DNA from: Plantago major
Lineage: Eukaryota > Streptophyta > Magnoliopsida > Lamiales > Plantaginaceae
Assembly (NCBI GenBank): GCA_026545765.1
Contig: CM048844.1
Location: forward strand, 3,038,001 to 3,102,000
Length of the DNA: 64,000 nucleotides
Direction of reading: 5' to 3'
Shown here: piece by piece, positions 36,166 to 48,361 of the stretch
Layout of the letters: every line of letters begins with the position of its first letter
Numbering within the stretch: the stretch's first letter is position 1
Position numbers and translations under genes: made by a program
The notes under the pieces: generated by a model
The model's database searches: none
Seen by the model: only the letters and a program-made list of their open reading frames with translations
What the model was told of the DNA's origin: nothing

Positions 36166-36516
36166 TTTTTGTAATTTTTAATTCATTTTCTTGTTATTGT
36201 TAACTGCTAAGTGTGTAATTAATAACTATAATTAGTAATTGCTCTTTGATGATATATATTACGTCAATATAATCTTCATGGATGACTAATGAATAATGAT
36301 TCAAAGACATTGACTATCTCGGGTTTCATATAAGATATAATCTAGAAACAAGTGTTTGCCACTTGTGCTCGTTTTTCAACCGAAAACTGATTCGATTCGC
36401 CTGACCAGATTCTCAGTTCGATTCGATTCGGGCCAGTCAGCCCACATGGTGGTCCAAAAACTTGAAGACTTGTCCGTCAATGGTACTATAATACAAAAAG
36501 CATGAGAAAAATATAT
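36166..36516. other. Intergenic, nothing recognised
   Basis: AT-rich, with a short ATTCGATTCG-type segment at 36390-36430. Confidence 0.5.
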
Positions 36517-36873
36517 ACTACCTCCGTCCCGACTTCATCTTCTTACATTCCATTTTAATCCATCCTAACTTCATATTCTAATCCTTAAATGAAAAATCTA
36601 TCTCATTCTTTATTCATTATTACTCCTACTCTATACACTATCTCTCCTACTTTATCACCATTACTCCTACTTTTATTCATTTTTATCTTAAAACCCGTGT
36701 CCGGGGCTACGGAAAATTAAATGGAAAATTTATCTCCTACTTTATTCATTATTACTCCTACTTTATACACTATCTCTCCTACTTTCTCATCATTACTCCT
36801 ACTTTTATTCACGTTTATCTTAAAATCCGTGCCCGGGGCTACGGGAAAATGAACCCTGGACGGAGGGAGTATT
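36517..36873. mobile_element. Stowaway-type MITE with internal duplication, next to RLP promoter
   Basis: It starts TACTACCTCCGTCCCGACTT and ends CTGGACGGAGGGAGTA. An internal segment of about 125 bp (ending GTGTCCGGGGCTACGG) is duplicated in tandem (36600-36720 and 36727-36845). It is the same family as 15242-15508. It ends about 280 bp before the RLP start codon. Confidence 0.85.
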
Positions 36874-37063
36874 ACTCATAAACTTTAACCTATGCTCGGA
36901 TGCTCCCATCTGATATCAACTGCAATTTATGTTACTTGAGTAAGATGCATTTGCAACGATCTTTCCTCAGCCCCAACCGCACCCACTTTGGCTCTATGCA
37001 TTTTTCTGTGTTGGTTCACTATAGGCCCATACATTGGGTCTTTGTTAAACGCTTGTTATTGCT

Positions 37064-37071
37064 TATTTATA
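37064..37071 (+). promoter_or_regulatory. Candidate TATA box of the first RLP gene
   Basis: TATTTATA lies about 85 bp upstream of the preferred start codon. The second RLP gene has TATAAAG at a similar distance. If correct, the in-frame open sequence at 36900-37151 is promoter and leader rather than protein. Confidence 0.4.
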
Positions 37072-37151
37072 GACTACATGTGATTGAAGCGTCCTTACAC
37101 AATTCAGATAATTTCTTACTCTTTCAACATTGCAACAAGAAAAGAAAAAAG

Positions 37152-40117
37152 ATGTTGGATAGTAAAGGAACTGGTAGTACTGTTATTCAGTTGATACAAG
37201 TCTTTTGTTTGCTGTGCATTCAACATGATTTTCTTCTTACTTGTTCAGGCGCAGCAGCTGTCAATGAACAAGTGACAATCAGGTGCAAAGACAATGAGAG
37301 GAAAGCTCTCCTCACTCTCAAGAAAGGCCTTGCAACTCTTGAGGATATCAATAGGTTTACCACCAATCTATCGACATGGGGAAGTGCCACAGACAACATG
37401 GAATGCTGCAATTGGGATGGTGTTCACTGCAGCAACAGGAATGGTCATGTAATTGGCCTCAAGCTATCCGGCTTAACAGGTGAGATTAGTCCACTGGCAG
37501 CCTTGCTTGAGTTTCACCATTTAAATATGTTGGACTTGAGTCGTATCGATTTCGGAGAGAATAAAATCCCTGAATTCATAGGCTCCCTTCATAAACTAGA
37601 ACACCTGCGTCTCGACGCTTGCAAATTTTCTGGTGATGTGCCCTATCAGCTGGGAAACCTAACCATATTGAGAGAACTTGATCTTTCAGCTAATTATCTA
37701 ACATCCCATGACTTCACCTGGCTGTCTAATCTCTCTGTGTTGTCTAGCCTCGATATGTCCTGGAATCAATTTGAAGGACCGTTTCCGGTGAACATTGGGC
37801 AATTTTCCAACCTTGAATATTTAGATGTTTCTTACAACTCCCTAAACGGCACAATCTCTGAGGTTCATCTCTCAAAATTCCATAACTTACGGTCTCTTGA
37901 TTTATCTTTCAGTTCACTAGCTTTGAACATCTCCTCCAATTGGATTCCTCCCTTTCACTTGCGGGATATAGGACTGGCAGGTTGCAACATTGGGCCCGGT
38001 TTCCCAACATGGCTTCAAAGTCAGCTGGGAAACGTAACCAATTTGAGGCAACTTGATCTTTCAGGTAACCATCTAACGTACAAAGACCTCACGTGGCTTA
38101 CTAATCTCACTTTGTTGTCTAAACTCGGTCTGTCGCATAATCAATTTGAAGGACCATTTCCAGACCTGAAAGGATTTTCTTTGTTGACAGAATTAGATAT
38201 TTCCCATAATAGACTAACAGGTCAACTTCCTGTAAGCATTGGCCAATTTTCCGAACTTAGATTGTTAGATGTTTTTCACAACTCCCTAAACGGCACAATC
38301 TCTGAGGTTCATCTCTCGAAACTCCATAACTTAATCTATCTTGATTTATCTTTCAATTCACTAGCTTTGAACTTCTCCCCCAATTGGATTCCTCCCTTTC
38401 AATTGCAGTATATAAGACTAGCAGGTTGCAACATGGGTCATCGTTTCCCGACATGGCTTCGAAGTCAGAGTAATTTAATTTATCTTGATCTCTCTTCTGC
38501 TGGTATATCAGACAAACTCCCTAATTGGTTATGGGATTCGTTTAATCACCTAGGCTACTTAAACCTATCCCATAATCAAGTTAGTGGCTCCAATCTTGAT
38601 CTCTCATATTGTCATAATTCCTATACGATAGATCTTAGTTTCAATAATTTCTCAGGTCCTCTACCATCATTTATCCCGAATCTTATATTTTTAAGTCTAT
38701 CCGGGAATATGTTTAGCGGATCAATTCAATCAATATGCGGAGTGAAGTATAGCAATTTAAGAATACTTGACCTCTCACAAAATCAGTTTTCAGGAGAGCT
38801 TCCCAACTGCTGGGAGAACATGACAGGATTGAATTTTTTGAACTTAAATGACAACAAATTTTCTGGTCATCTTCCACTCAGTCTTGGCTCTCTTACTCAA
38901 CTTGAAAGTTTGCAATTCCGTAATAATAGTATGACAGGGGAGTTGCCTTCTACTTTGAGGAATATCACATTGCTCCGTCTAATAGATGGTGGAGGTAATG
39001 AACTAGCTGGAGAAATTCCATTATGGATGGGGACACTTGATTTTCTTTCTATTCTCAGCTTACGCCAGAATAATTTCAGTGGAAGCATACCTCCAGAAAT
39101 TTGTAGACTCAGATTGATGCAAATCTTGGACCTTTCAGAGAATAGCATCTCCGGAAATATTCCTCTATGCTTTAATGAATTCAATCTTATGATCCGCGGG
39201 AGACACGGAGATGATCTTGATATAGGCCTATTCATGGATTATTGGGTTGTCAACAGTTATGCTTACAATGCAAAAGTTCAATGGAAAGGGCAACAATTTC
39301 CTGAGTACAAGAGCACACTGAGACTTCTCAGACTGATTGATCTTTCAAGTAATATTTTAGATGGAGAGATTCCGAAGGAAATCTACGGTTTGTCAGGATT
39401 AGTTTCTCTTAATCTGTCTCAAAATCGTCTAACAGGAGACGTAAAGTCAGACATCGATCAGATGGAGGTGCTGGAATGTCTTGATCTGTCAAGAAACAAG
39501 TTGTCAGGTAAACTTCCAATTGGTCTTGCTCAGCTACGTTTTCTTGATGTTTTGGACCTTTCAAGCAACAGTTTCTTGGGTGAAATCCCGAAAAGCACCC
39601 AGCTACAGAGCTTCAACGGATCTTCATATGCTGGAAACATGGAACTGTGTGGAGAACCTCTGCCAAAATGTCCAGAAAACCGCCCATCTAGCACTGATCC
39701 TGAAAATGATGACAAGAGAGGGTACATCATTTCAGCAGTACTTGGCTTTGTTGTTGGGTTCTGGTTTGTTATTGGTCCTCTATTGTACAGCATCACATGG
39801 AGAAATGCATACTTTGGCTACTTGAGCAAGATCGGAGATTGGCTATACGTGACAGTTGTTGTATCCCATACCAGGCTCAGGTATATTCTTCGTCTTTCTG
39901 TGATAATTCGCCGTTGCTAGAACATTGTTTAAGCTTTGTGCAATTATTATCTGTAGCCTGCATGCATGAATTCATAATAAAACGTTCATAATTTATAATC
40001 CAAAAATTGGATATAATCATGTGTATTTGGTCTTATTTAACATGAGATGAGATTAATTTTTTGAGTATGTGTGGTGTTGATAAATGCAGGAACTACTTGA
40101 AGAGCACCAGGGAATAG
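37152..40117 (+). CDS. EIX-type leucine-rich repeat receptor-like protein, 918 aa, two exons
   Basis: A cell-surface receptor with extracellular LRRs and no kinase. Relatives such as tomato EIX2 sense microbial proteins through partner kinases; this role is inferred here. Exons 37152-39880 and 40090-40117. The start is set at MLDSKG, just before a hydrophobic signal peptide (about residues 11-34); the frame is open for 84 more codons upstream, but these look like leader sequence. Domains: LRRNT with CKDNERKALLTLKKGL and ECCNWDGVHC (84-93); tandem LRRs with LDLS-N-L-G-IP repeats; island with YNAKVQWKG (about 695-705); last LRRs; acidic stretch TDPENDD; one membrane segment (about 856-880); short basic tail ending RNYLKSTRE. 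The 3' exon is supported by AG/GTATAT and GCAG sites and the same splice in the paralogue at 57.6 kb. Unspliced, the frame would end 13 codons later. A block of LRRs (37647-38021) is repeated at 38022-38468. Confidence 0.9.
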
Positions 40118-40729
40118 TTCAGAATTTGTTCTCTACTTGGCATAACAATCTTCAAAATTGTGTTGCTCGAAGAAGAACACATTGGTTGAATCTGGAAGTA
40201 CATGTAAAATTAAGTTATGAATTATGTTGCATATGTACTGGTATTATTTATATGCTTTTTATGTAAAATGTGATTGTGTCTTGGCGAGATATATGTAATG
40301 GTATTATTTCTATGCTTTTTATGTAAAATGTGATTGTGATATGTAATTGTATTATTTCGATTAATTTCAACATATCTCAACAAAGTTGCTATGTGTTGAA
40401 ATTATTAGCTAACTTGAGCTCTTCAAAAATTGATAAAATGAGCCAATGATTGATGAGAGTATTGATAATTAAAATTATAAGGATTAATTTAACACCTATG
40501 TATGCAGATTTAATTTTAAATAAGATGATATTATTCCGTGAAAACTCTAATACATGGATGTAAAGTTGGGATTAATATCGAGAGCTATTGAACCTCCAAG
40601 GCTTCGATTCTGGGAGCTATGCCGATTAGAACTTCGGTAGGCCGGTTCTCGTGTTTGTACTTGATATATATAATGATAAAGAATGAAAGAAGTAGTATAG
40701 AATTCTTAAGGAAAAAAATATATATATAT
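40118..40729. other. 3' flank of the first RLP gene
   Basis: 40118-40215 continues the homology with the second RLP gene's 3' flank (TGTTGCTCGAAGAAGAACA; GGTTGAATCTGGAAGT). 40234-40350 holds a short tandem duplication of about 60 bp (GGTATTATTTCTATGCTTTT). The rest is unrecognised. Confidence 0.65.
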
Positions 40730-40968
40730 ATTCCCTCTGTTCCAATAAAAGATTTCTAGGTTGACTTTTTTAATAAAATTTTGACCGTAAATTACTCTTA
40801 AAATATACGCAAAAAGTATAAAATAAAGTTATATTAGTAAAATATACTTGATTTATTTTCATAATATAATTTTATTATATTTTTGTATCGTGTAATTTGT
40901 AAGTAATTTACGGTTAAAATTCGAAAAAAAAATCAACCTAGAAAGTTTTTAATGGACCGAGGTAGTAT
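40730..40968. mobile_element. Stowaway-type MITE
   Basis: The left end ATTCCCTCTGTTCCAATAAA continues with TTTCTAGGTTGACTTTTTTA. The right end carries AAAAATCAACCTAGAAAGTT then ATGGACCGAGGTAGTA. The inverted ends match over about 35 bp. Confidence 0.8.
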
Positions 40969-41087
40969 TATTTATCCTCAATTTATTCTCCGTGAAGAAA
41001 AAAGTGCCATACACCTAAATTTGGAGAAACGTCGCCGTATCAATCAAAATATCCCAAATTCGTTTCGAAAAAATTGAAATTAAGCAG

Positions 41088-43328
41088 ATGGCAACCCTAG
41101 ATCCAAAATCCACCACCCATAATTGTTCATCTAGATTCCAAGATTTGAAGCTGAAAGAATCCCTCTCCGAACCATATAAATTCTCATTAGCCTGCAAAGA
41201 ATTGAGCTTTATTCTCAGAAATGGTTTCTCCAAATTCCCCAAGAATCTTCAATCAATTCTTTTCCAGGAAACCATTTTCGCTCTCAGCCTCCTTCCTCAG
41301 TAAGCTTCTACAAATTCTCGTTTTCTTGATGTTTATGTTCATTGTTCATGGCGTGTAATTGACTCTTTGTTTCTTTTGATTTCATTGTTATTTTCAGGAT
41401 GCAAATGCAATCAGCAATTCCAGCTGCTAATTCGCTTCTGCAGAGCGCAGAATTCGTTTTGCCTAAGCAGAAGAAGTTGTTGGCAGTGAAGGAGTATAAG
41501 CATGCTGTTGTTGCGAGTAAGCGAAAATCGAAAGCTGATCAAGACGAAGAAGAAGAAGGTTTCTGATTTTCTCCTTTTTTGGGTGACATTGTTTTCTTTT
41601 GTGCTCCATTTGTGCTTAGAAGGATGTTGTATCGGTTGATTTTCGGTGTTAATTAGTATAAAAAATCGTTGTTCACCACGTAAATTCATGGCTTCTGGTG
41701 TCTATATCTTGATGTTGGTTTATCTTCACTTTCTAGGCGCGTTTGTTTGAAGACCATTAATCTTGCTAAATAGAGCTTTGGCTTACCTCAAAGATGCATT
41801 TGTAAATATCCAGTTTATTTTGTTGTATGAGCTCCAATGCAAATCTCCATTGCAAATCAGTCTGTATTCTTAGCCATTGTATGATGTACGATAAATTTTG
41901 AATTTGTGCTGGATATGATCTTGTCTCTGATCAAATGCTAAATCTATTCTGTTCCAGGATTGATTTCACTTCCTTATGATGTTCTTGTACACATATTTAG
42001 CTCCTTGGATTTCCAGTCTTTGGTTTCAGCCTCTGCAATCTCCCGGTACTTTTCGTTTCTGATTAATGAGTTTGACGCAATGCTCTTGTGCATATTTTGC
42101 GCTTTTTATGTATAAATTGTTGTACTGCTTATTACTTATGGGGTTGTGTACAGTTTATGGAATGAAGCAGCTACAGACAACCATCTTTGGAAAAAATTAT
42201 ATGCTGCTTTCTTTTGCAAATTTGGCAATGATTTAAAACTTGGTGGACTTAACACAAGTATAATGATAAAGGATGGTGAAACTATCTATTCATCAAGGGG
42301 AAATGTTGCTCAAGTTGAAGTTGAATGGAGATTTGCTTTCAAAACAGCCTACACAGGTATGATCTTCGAACTGGGCGAATAAGATGATAATTTGAATTAG
42401 CTAATAAATCAGACGGTACGCTGACCAGTATGTCAATGAAAACTAAATAAGCTGACAAGTTGTTTGCAACGCGTATATTTTTAAGCCAGCAGATTGGAAG
42501 AAGAGCATAACAAAATCCCATTATTTGTATGATGATAAGAACTTCAGATAACACGTCTTGAAGAGTTCCAGAATATCCCTATTTATTAAATATATGAAAG
42601 GTGTTTATGGGTCCACTAGAAATCGATATTTCATTATTCCTCGGGATGAGGGAAGTTTTCAAAACATCACCTGCTTGTTCAACTGGTTCAATAGATAACC
42701 AGTGCCTTATCTGGTCCAAATAACCTCTCCAATATAAAAACCCAACCTGCATTGGTGAACCAGGCGAACTTGATAGTTTGCCGGCCTGGTGACCCGTCTG
42801 TTTTCAGAACCCGTTGTGGTTCCAAGTATAGCATGTACTATTGCTTCTAGCATACATATACTCAGTTAATACCGGAGCTTACAAGTAATCGGTACACGTA
42901 AACAACGACAGAACTAGGTTAATTATTCTAGTTCATTCCGTTCATGTTCTGTCTGATTGCAGAGATTTGTTCCAGAGCATTCAAAACTCACAGGGCATAT
43001 TGCTCCAACTGCAATTCAATCGTGTGGGTAACAAGCAATGCATGTTCCGACTCACCATATGCAAAAGGTGACCACCATCACCAAATGAGGCCTATTTCAT
43101 CTCAACAGGCAAGTAATATATATTCGTGTTTATCCAAGCCTAAAGGTTGCTCTGATTTATATTCTGCTTGGTGAAATGAAGTTCCAATCATTCTTTTGTC
43201 ATTGTCAGATTGTGGATTATATCGTCGATGGATCTTTATCATCAGAAACACCTTCGGATAGTGACAGTGATGATGAAGATGCACTCATCTTTAAGCTGTG
43301 GGCATACCCTAGGCAGATTAGCGAATGA
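41088..43328 (+). CDS. F-box protein (At5g52880-like), six exons, 309 aa
   Basis: F-box proteins link substrates to SCF ubiquitin ligases through SKP1; the substrate is unknown. Exons: 41088-41299, 41398-41558, 41958-42045, 42154-42356, 42963-43108, 43209-43328. The joined frame is open. The N-terminal region has SLACKELSFILRNGFSKFPK and NLQSILFQET. The F-box is at about residues 125-170: LISLPYDVLVHIFSSLDFQS, then LVSASAISRLWNEAA and HLWKKLY. A C-terminal region has two Cys pairs (RAYCSNCNSIVW) and an acidic tail (SDSDSDDEDALIF). Intron 5 starts GC (AACAG/GCAAGT), a recognised minor GC-AG type; reading through it would end the protein early. Exon 1 upstream sequence is short and has no other ATG in frame. 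The resemblance to At5g52880 is from memory of the family and should be confirmed by alignment. Confidence 0.85.
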
Positions 43329-44557
43329 TCTAGTCTCCTTGTCTAAAATATACTTGCGTTTTTCGTGCATGTATCTGTAAATAAAACCATGCCAGCAAGC
43401 AACACGAATGTATTACTCCCTGAACTGTGTAGCTTATACTGTACCTCTTGGCTTCTATCGGTTGATTTAAAGTTTCTACAATCTAATGTTTCTCAGGCAG
43501 TAATGAACTATAAGAACTTGTTATAATAAGGCGCTATTTCCTGCAGGGCAGGTTATGCAAGTTGAGCCCAACGAGTAATTGGTCAGCTTGTCAAATCTTT
43601 AGCTCAGCTCGTTGTATATGTTAATCCGGTCGAGATTAAATTAAACTCTATTCTGAACTCAGTTTGTATACCCAAATCAAGTTCAAGTACTGTGGACTTT
43701 CATTTTCATTTGCATACCCAATTCAAGCGGATCTCGGCCAATGTTGTCCGGTCCAAAAGAGTCAAACTCGAGCTTAATTGATTGTTCGAGCTTAAGCCCG
43801 TGTATCGATCCGTGTTGTTAAGCCAACTCGGTTCGGCTTGAATAAACCACTATCTGCCAATTAACGGCATCCTGATAGGGAATATTAAAAGGTGATTGAG
43901 ATGTTTGAGGTGACTAATTATTGGGTGGTATTAGGTAGTAAAATCACACCCTACCTCACGTGATACTGTCTGAAATTATGTAGCAGAAATAGAATTGACA
44001 AAGATTTTATCCCGAATCGACAAAAAACTATACAGGTAATTTGTATGCCCCTGCCATTGTCATGAATAAACACTCCGCCCCGGAGAACTACAACATTTAA
44101 GGTTGTCTCGTAATTTATTGTGGATGGAGTTATAAATATTGGAACAGTTGGAAAAGTAACATGTGCTAATGATGCCAGGCATAAGAAACTGAGACTTTCT
44201 TGGATCCATAAAAAAAGGTTGGTTTCGATGCTCAAAATGTGCATCAACTGCACTTAAACAATCTTTCATTTCACAAGTTGTTCAAAATGATGCACATAAT
44301 CAAAACCCAAGAATAAAATCTGGCCAATTGTCAAGCCAAAGAGTATTCAACAATCCATTAAGCACTAATAACTTATACCTAGTGGTAGTACAAACACCAA
44401 ACGCCTAGTAAAGCACCATTGTGTTTAAATTGTGAACCCCAAAGGTAGACCAGAACAAGCAGTAAACACGGGTTCGACCAATAAAACTGAGTCACAACAA
44501 CAAATCGGAAAAAATAAAGCCACCCGACATGTTACTGTGAAAGCCTAGTAACAATGT
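43329..44557. other. Intergenic between convergent genes, nothing recognised
   Basis: It carries the 3' ends of the F-box gene (plus) and the reticulon-like gene (minus). 43560-43870 is somewhat repetitive (GAGCTTAA, TCGAGC, CCGTG) but no known element was recognised. Frames of 69-100 codons at 43951-44269 overlap one another and lack domains. Confidence 0.55.
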
Positions 44558-46639
44558 CTAAGAAAACTTGTGCTTCAGAGCACCTTTGGGGATTTTACTC
44601 AAAACCTTCACTTCGAACACAGCATATTGCTTCTTGAACTCCTTCTCCGCTTTCTCAGCAAAGGCATCAATCTGGTCCTCGTATTTTTCATAAAGCAGAG
44701 GTACAGTGTGCAACAGAACAAAACCTGTTTTCCGGGCAAACATTAATAAGACAGAATTGGCAGAGATGTTGCATATTATAATCCAGGTGCCTAGAGACTT
44801 TACTTACATGTGTAGAACAAGGTCAGGAAGTTACAGCAGCTTCCTGTAATGGAAATAACCCAGAGGCCAGCAATCACCTAAAGGACCAAATCCAACAGAA
44901 AATTCAGTAATTTAAACTGAGGAAGTTCTTTTCGTAAAACAAAGAAAGGTACGTCAAATTTTGCCAATGCAGATAAAGACCTGAACTTTCAAGAATAAAT
45001 ATGGCCTGAAGTTTCAAACTATTATAGAGAAAAAATTGTCAAGACACCTTGCATTTAAAAATTCAACTCTCCATTCAAAGGTCTTATAGAGATTAGAAAG
45101 ATAGAAGATGGACATACAGCGAGGAATTTCTTTAAATCTCTTCCAGATGCAATCTCTCTAAGGACAGCAAGTGCAGTGTTGATCTCAACCCTGAAGGCAG
45201 AAGCAACACCCACGATAATATCCTCAGGAATAATGACCTCAGGGATCTTAGGTGGAGACCTGAGATGCAAAAGCAGAATGTGAGAAACAGGTCAAAGTGT
45301 ATCAAAGAAAGATGAGTTACAACAAATCATAAGGCTTACTTGTTGATGAAGGTGGATGCATTTGACCACAAGAACAGAACTGCCAGAGCAAGAATCAGGA
45401 TATGGCACACAAGTGTGAGCAAGTGATATTCAAGTAATTCGAAAAGCACCCAGATTGCAGTGGCAACCCCAATCACACCAGCAGTAACCTTTTTGTCCCT
45501 CCACAGGAAAATATCAGCAGCTGCAAAAACACGGTAGAATTATAAATGCCAACGAAAATGCAGTAAATATTGATAGCCAAATCCACCAAGTTACCATCTA
45601 AAAACCGAAGGAGACTCATAAAACAGACAAGATCAGCAGCTATTTTAGGTGCATTCAAGAAACGAACACATGATTACAAACAATTAATGTATGCTAACGC
45701 TGACTTATCAATAATAACCAAGACATTAGTTTAAGAAGCAATCTACTCTCATCCAGTACCACAATAACTCTAAGCTCAATATGTTATAACAATCCTAAAA
45801 CAAGTGTAATCAAACAACTCTATAGAGCATTAAGAATCATGTTCGATGGAGGATATCCAGAGCCCAAGTTCATAATATATCAATCAATCAGTATACAATA
45901 CATACATATCTTCCAACAGGCCAAATTCAAGCACGAAACTATTTACCTGAGCTAACGCTGACTCATCATTAACCAAAGCTTTAGTTTGAGAAGAAATCTA
46001 CTACCATCCAGAACTACAATGACCATAAGCTCAAACAACTCCATGAAGCAATAAGAATCATGTTCCATCAAGTATATCCAGAGCCTAAGCTCATATTATA
46101 ACAATCAATCAATATACTACGCATACATATTTCTCAACAGGCTAAATTCAAGCACATTCATGAAACTATCAAAGCATCAATCTCAAACAAACACTCCACA
46201 TCATTTCTACAGATCCGATGCATAGATCACCATCAATCACAAAAGATTCAAACACAAATATCTCCACATCACCACTTCAACAAAAACAGTCCAATCACAA
46301 CGACAATCAACGCACATTGATCCAAAACCAAAACATTCATTCACTTCACACAAAATCCAGATCTAACCACGTAAAACAACAGGCTAAAAAGCAAAAACAC
46401 TAAACAACAACACGAAACGAAATCGTACCCTTTCCACCGCCGAGACACTTGTGCACGGGCTTCTCACGGCCGAAGAGGCGGTAGATCTTAGATTTGACGG
46501 CGGCAGCGGCAGCTTTGAGGTCGCCATCGTTGTCAGAATCGGAGGATGAGTCGCTGCCGTGGAACTTCTCGGTGATCTTGTCGATGATCGATTCGGCGGC
46601 CGATTCGTGCTTCTCGTGGTCGACATCGTGATCTGCCAT
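44558..46639 (-). CDS. Reticulon-like protein B (RTNLB), five exons, 256 aa
   Basis: Reticulons are wedge-shaped ER membrane proteins that shape tubules; some plant RTNLBs also affect trafficking of immune receptors. Exons in minus order: 46639-46429, 45520-45340, 45259-45118, 44877-44808, 44724-44558; all GT-AG and in frame. The N-terminus is acidic and serine-rich ([14 protein letters not shown]), followed by [20 protein letters not shown], the family entry motif. The reticulon domain begins [10 protein letters not shown] (about residue 72). It has two long hydrophobic stretches, [20 protein letters not shown] plus LALAVLFLW, then a loop with [12 protein letters not shown] and [16 protein letters not shown], and [20 protein letters not shown]. 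It ends [19 protein letters not shown]. The length and five-exon layout match the RTNLB1-8 type. The large first intron (45521-46428) contains no element I recognise. Intact. Confidence 0.93.
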
Positions 46640-46903
46640 GGCTGGTGCTTTTTCCGAGCTTTTGTGTGTCTGGTTTTTTTTGAATGAATGGAGAAGAAAT
46701 GGAAACGAAAGTCGAGTGGTTTTTAAAAGTGTGGGATTGGTTAGGTTCGGAGTTTCTGGGCCTGTGGTTTGATGAATCTAGAGATCAAATTCTGAATCTG
46801 TTTATGGGCCCGGGTTTTCAATTAGTGGACGGAGATTTTGGCGAACTACAAGCAATTTCATTTAAATTTTATTACTACTCTTTATTTCCGATTTGAAATC
46901 AAA
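46640..46903. other. Promoter region of the reticulon-like gene
   Basis: Upstream (minus-sense) sequence of the RTNLB gene. No clear TATA box was seen. A short open frame (46684-46896) has no family resemblance. Confidence 0.45.
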
Positions 46904-47030
46904 TACTCCCTCCCCTCCCGACATTTTAATCCCGTTTATTTTCGACGATTTTATTGAGAAAGTAAATTGTTTATTGTACGGTACACTCATAAAAAAAATA
47001 TAAGACCAGATTAGCGGTACGAAGGGAGTA
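46904..47030. mobile_element. Stowaway-type MITE, short
   Basis: It starts TACTCCCTCCCCTCCCGACA and ends GCGGTACGAAGGGAGTA, a 127-bp element with weakly matching inner arms. Confidence 0.65.
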
Positions 47031-48219
47031 CAAGGTTGTTTTGATCTAATAAGACTATAACATAGTTTCTTTTAGCATGCCTTTAAGAAATAAATAGTAG
47101 TTTAATTTTATTTGAATGAAATAGTGACTTAAGAAAGTTTTCAGTTGTATATCAAGCAGAAAAATTGATGAATTGTGATTGGACAGAGTTGTTAGTTGCT
47201 TGCCAAACAGTTCAGTAGCAGCTCTCTTGAGGAAACTATTTTGTATAGTGATTAAAATGAACCGATAAACATTATAGTTATAGTTTAAAACATTAGGTGG
47301 TTTTTAAATACATTCCGTTGTTATACATACACATAAATCGAATGTTCAAATGTAAAACATTGTTGTTATTCTTCCATACTTTTTTTCTTTACAACTCTTA
47401 AAATTGTTAAATGATAATGGGCTTGTAAGATCTCATGTTCTGGCATAGACAATCCACTCAATCCCGTTTTGACATAGCCTTTCTAGTTTTAATCCAGGTT
47501 GAACATTGTTCTATTGTAACACACTCTTAATTCAATTAAAAACTTTAAACCAATCAAATAACCTTAAACTAACAAAATTCTTCACTTATTTCTTACACAT
47601 ATCATGACTCCTACACAATATACCAAAATATTTAACAGCCCAATAAACCCGATAAATCTTTATCTCTACCCCGAATCCAATTTCTTTTCCAACTGAGTTG
47701 TAGTATAAACTCAATCACCATTCTCAATTTATAAGTCTACTATTACCCATCAGGAAAAATTCGAAGCCGAACATACTCCCAAAGTTATGGAGAGTTTGAA
47801 ATGATTGACAACGTGTCAACAATACCAATAAAATTCGACTTTCTTTTCATAAATACATTCATGAAACCTTCAACGATGAAGTAGTATGATATTTCTTAGT
47901 GTACGTACAGAGGAAAAACATAACTAATCACTCAGCCTAAAGAGTCGGATTTGATACAAGAGGACGAAGCGTTTAGGGTCACTTTAAACTCACTAACCTT
48001 GTTTAATATTAATAGTATATTAACTATGGATCTTATGTTGACAATATCAACTGGAGTGCAGAAACTTATAATAAAAATCTCATGCCAAAAGATTGGAGAA
48101 TATTTGGTTTAACGGCGTGAGTTTATTGTCCGAAAATAAACAACGTGCGTCGTGCGTGCATCGCATATTTGCGTTCGGTGTGACATGCCTCGTATATGAT
48201 TTAATTAATTAATTATATA
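47031..48219. other. Intergenic, nothing recognised
   Basis: AT-rich, with no frames above 60 codons and no repeat boundaries noted. Confidence 0.55.
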
Positions 48220-48361
48220 TGTAATAAAGAATTAATTACTTCAATTGAGTATTAGCTTTTACAAGGTCAACTACTTATAGGTACAAGTATTGAATACAAG
48301 AATAGAAAAAGATTGACATATCAATTCTAATCATCAATTAGAATCTGCTAATTCTTTTAGC

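Noticed and set aside
36900..37151. In-frame N-terminal extension of the first RLP (84 codons)
   Set aside because: A signal peptide begins only after the later ATG at 37152; the extension holds a TATA-like box and has no match in the paralogue.
46218..46403. 61-codon plus-strand frame in the first intron of the reticulon-like gene
   Set aside because: Composition is Ser/Gln/His/Asn-rich with no domain, and it lies in an intron on the opposite strand.
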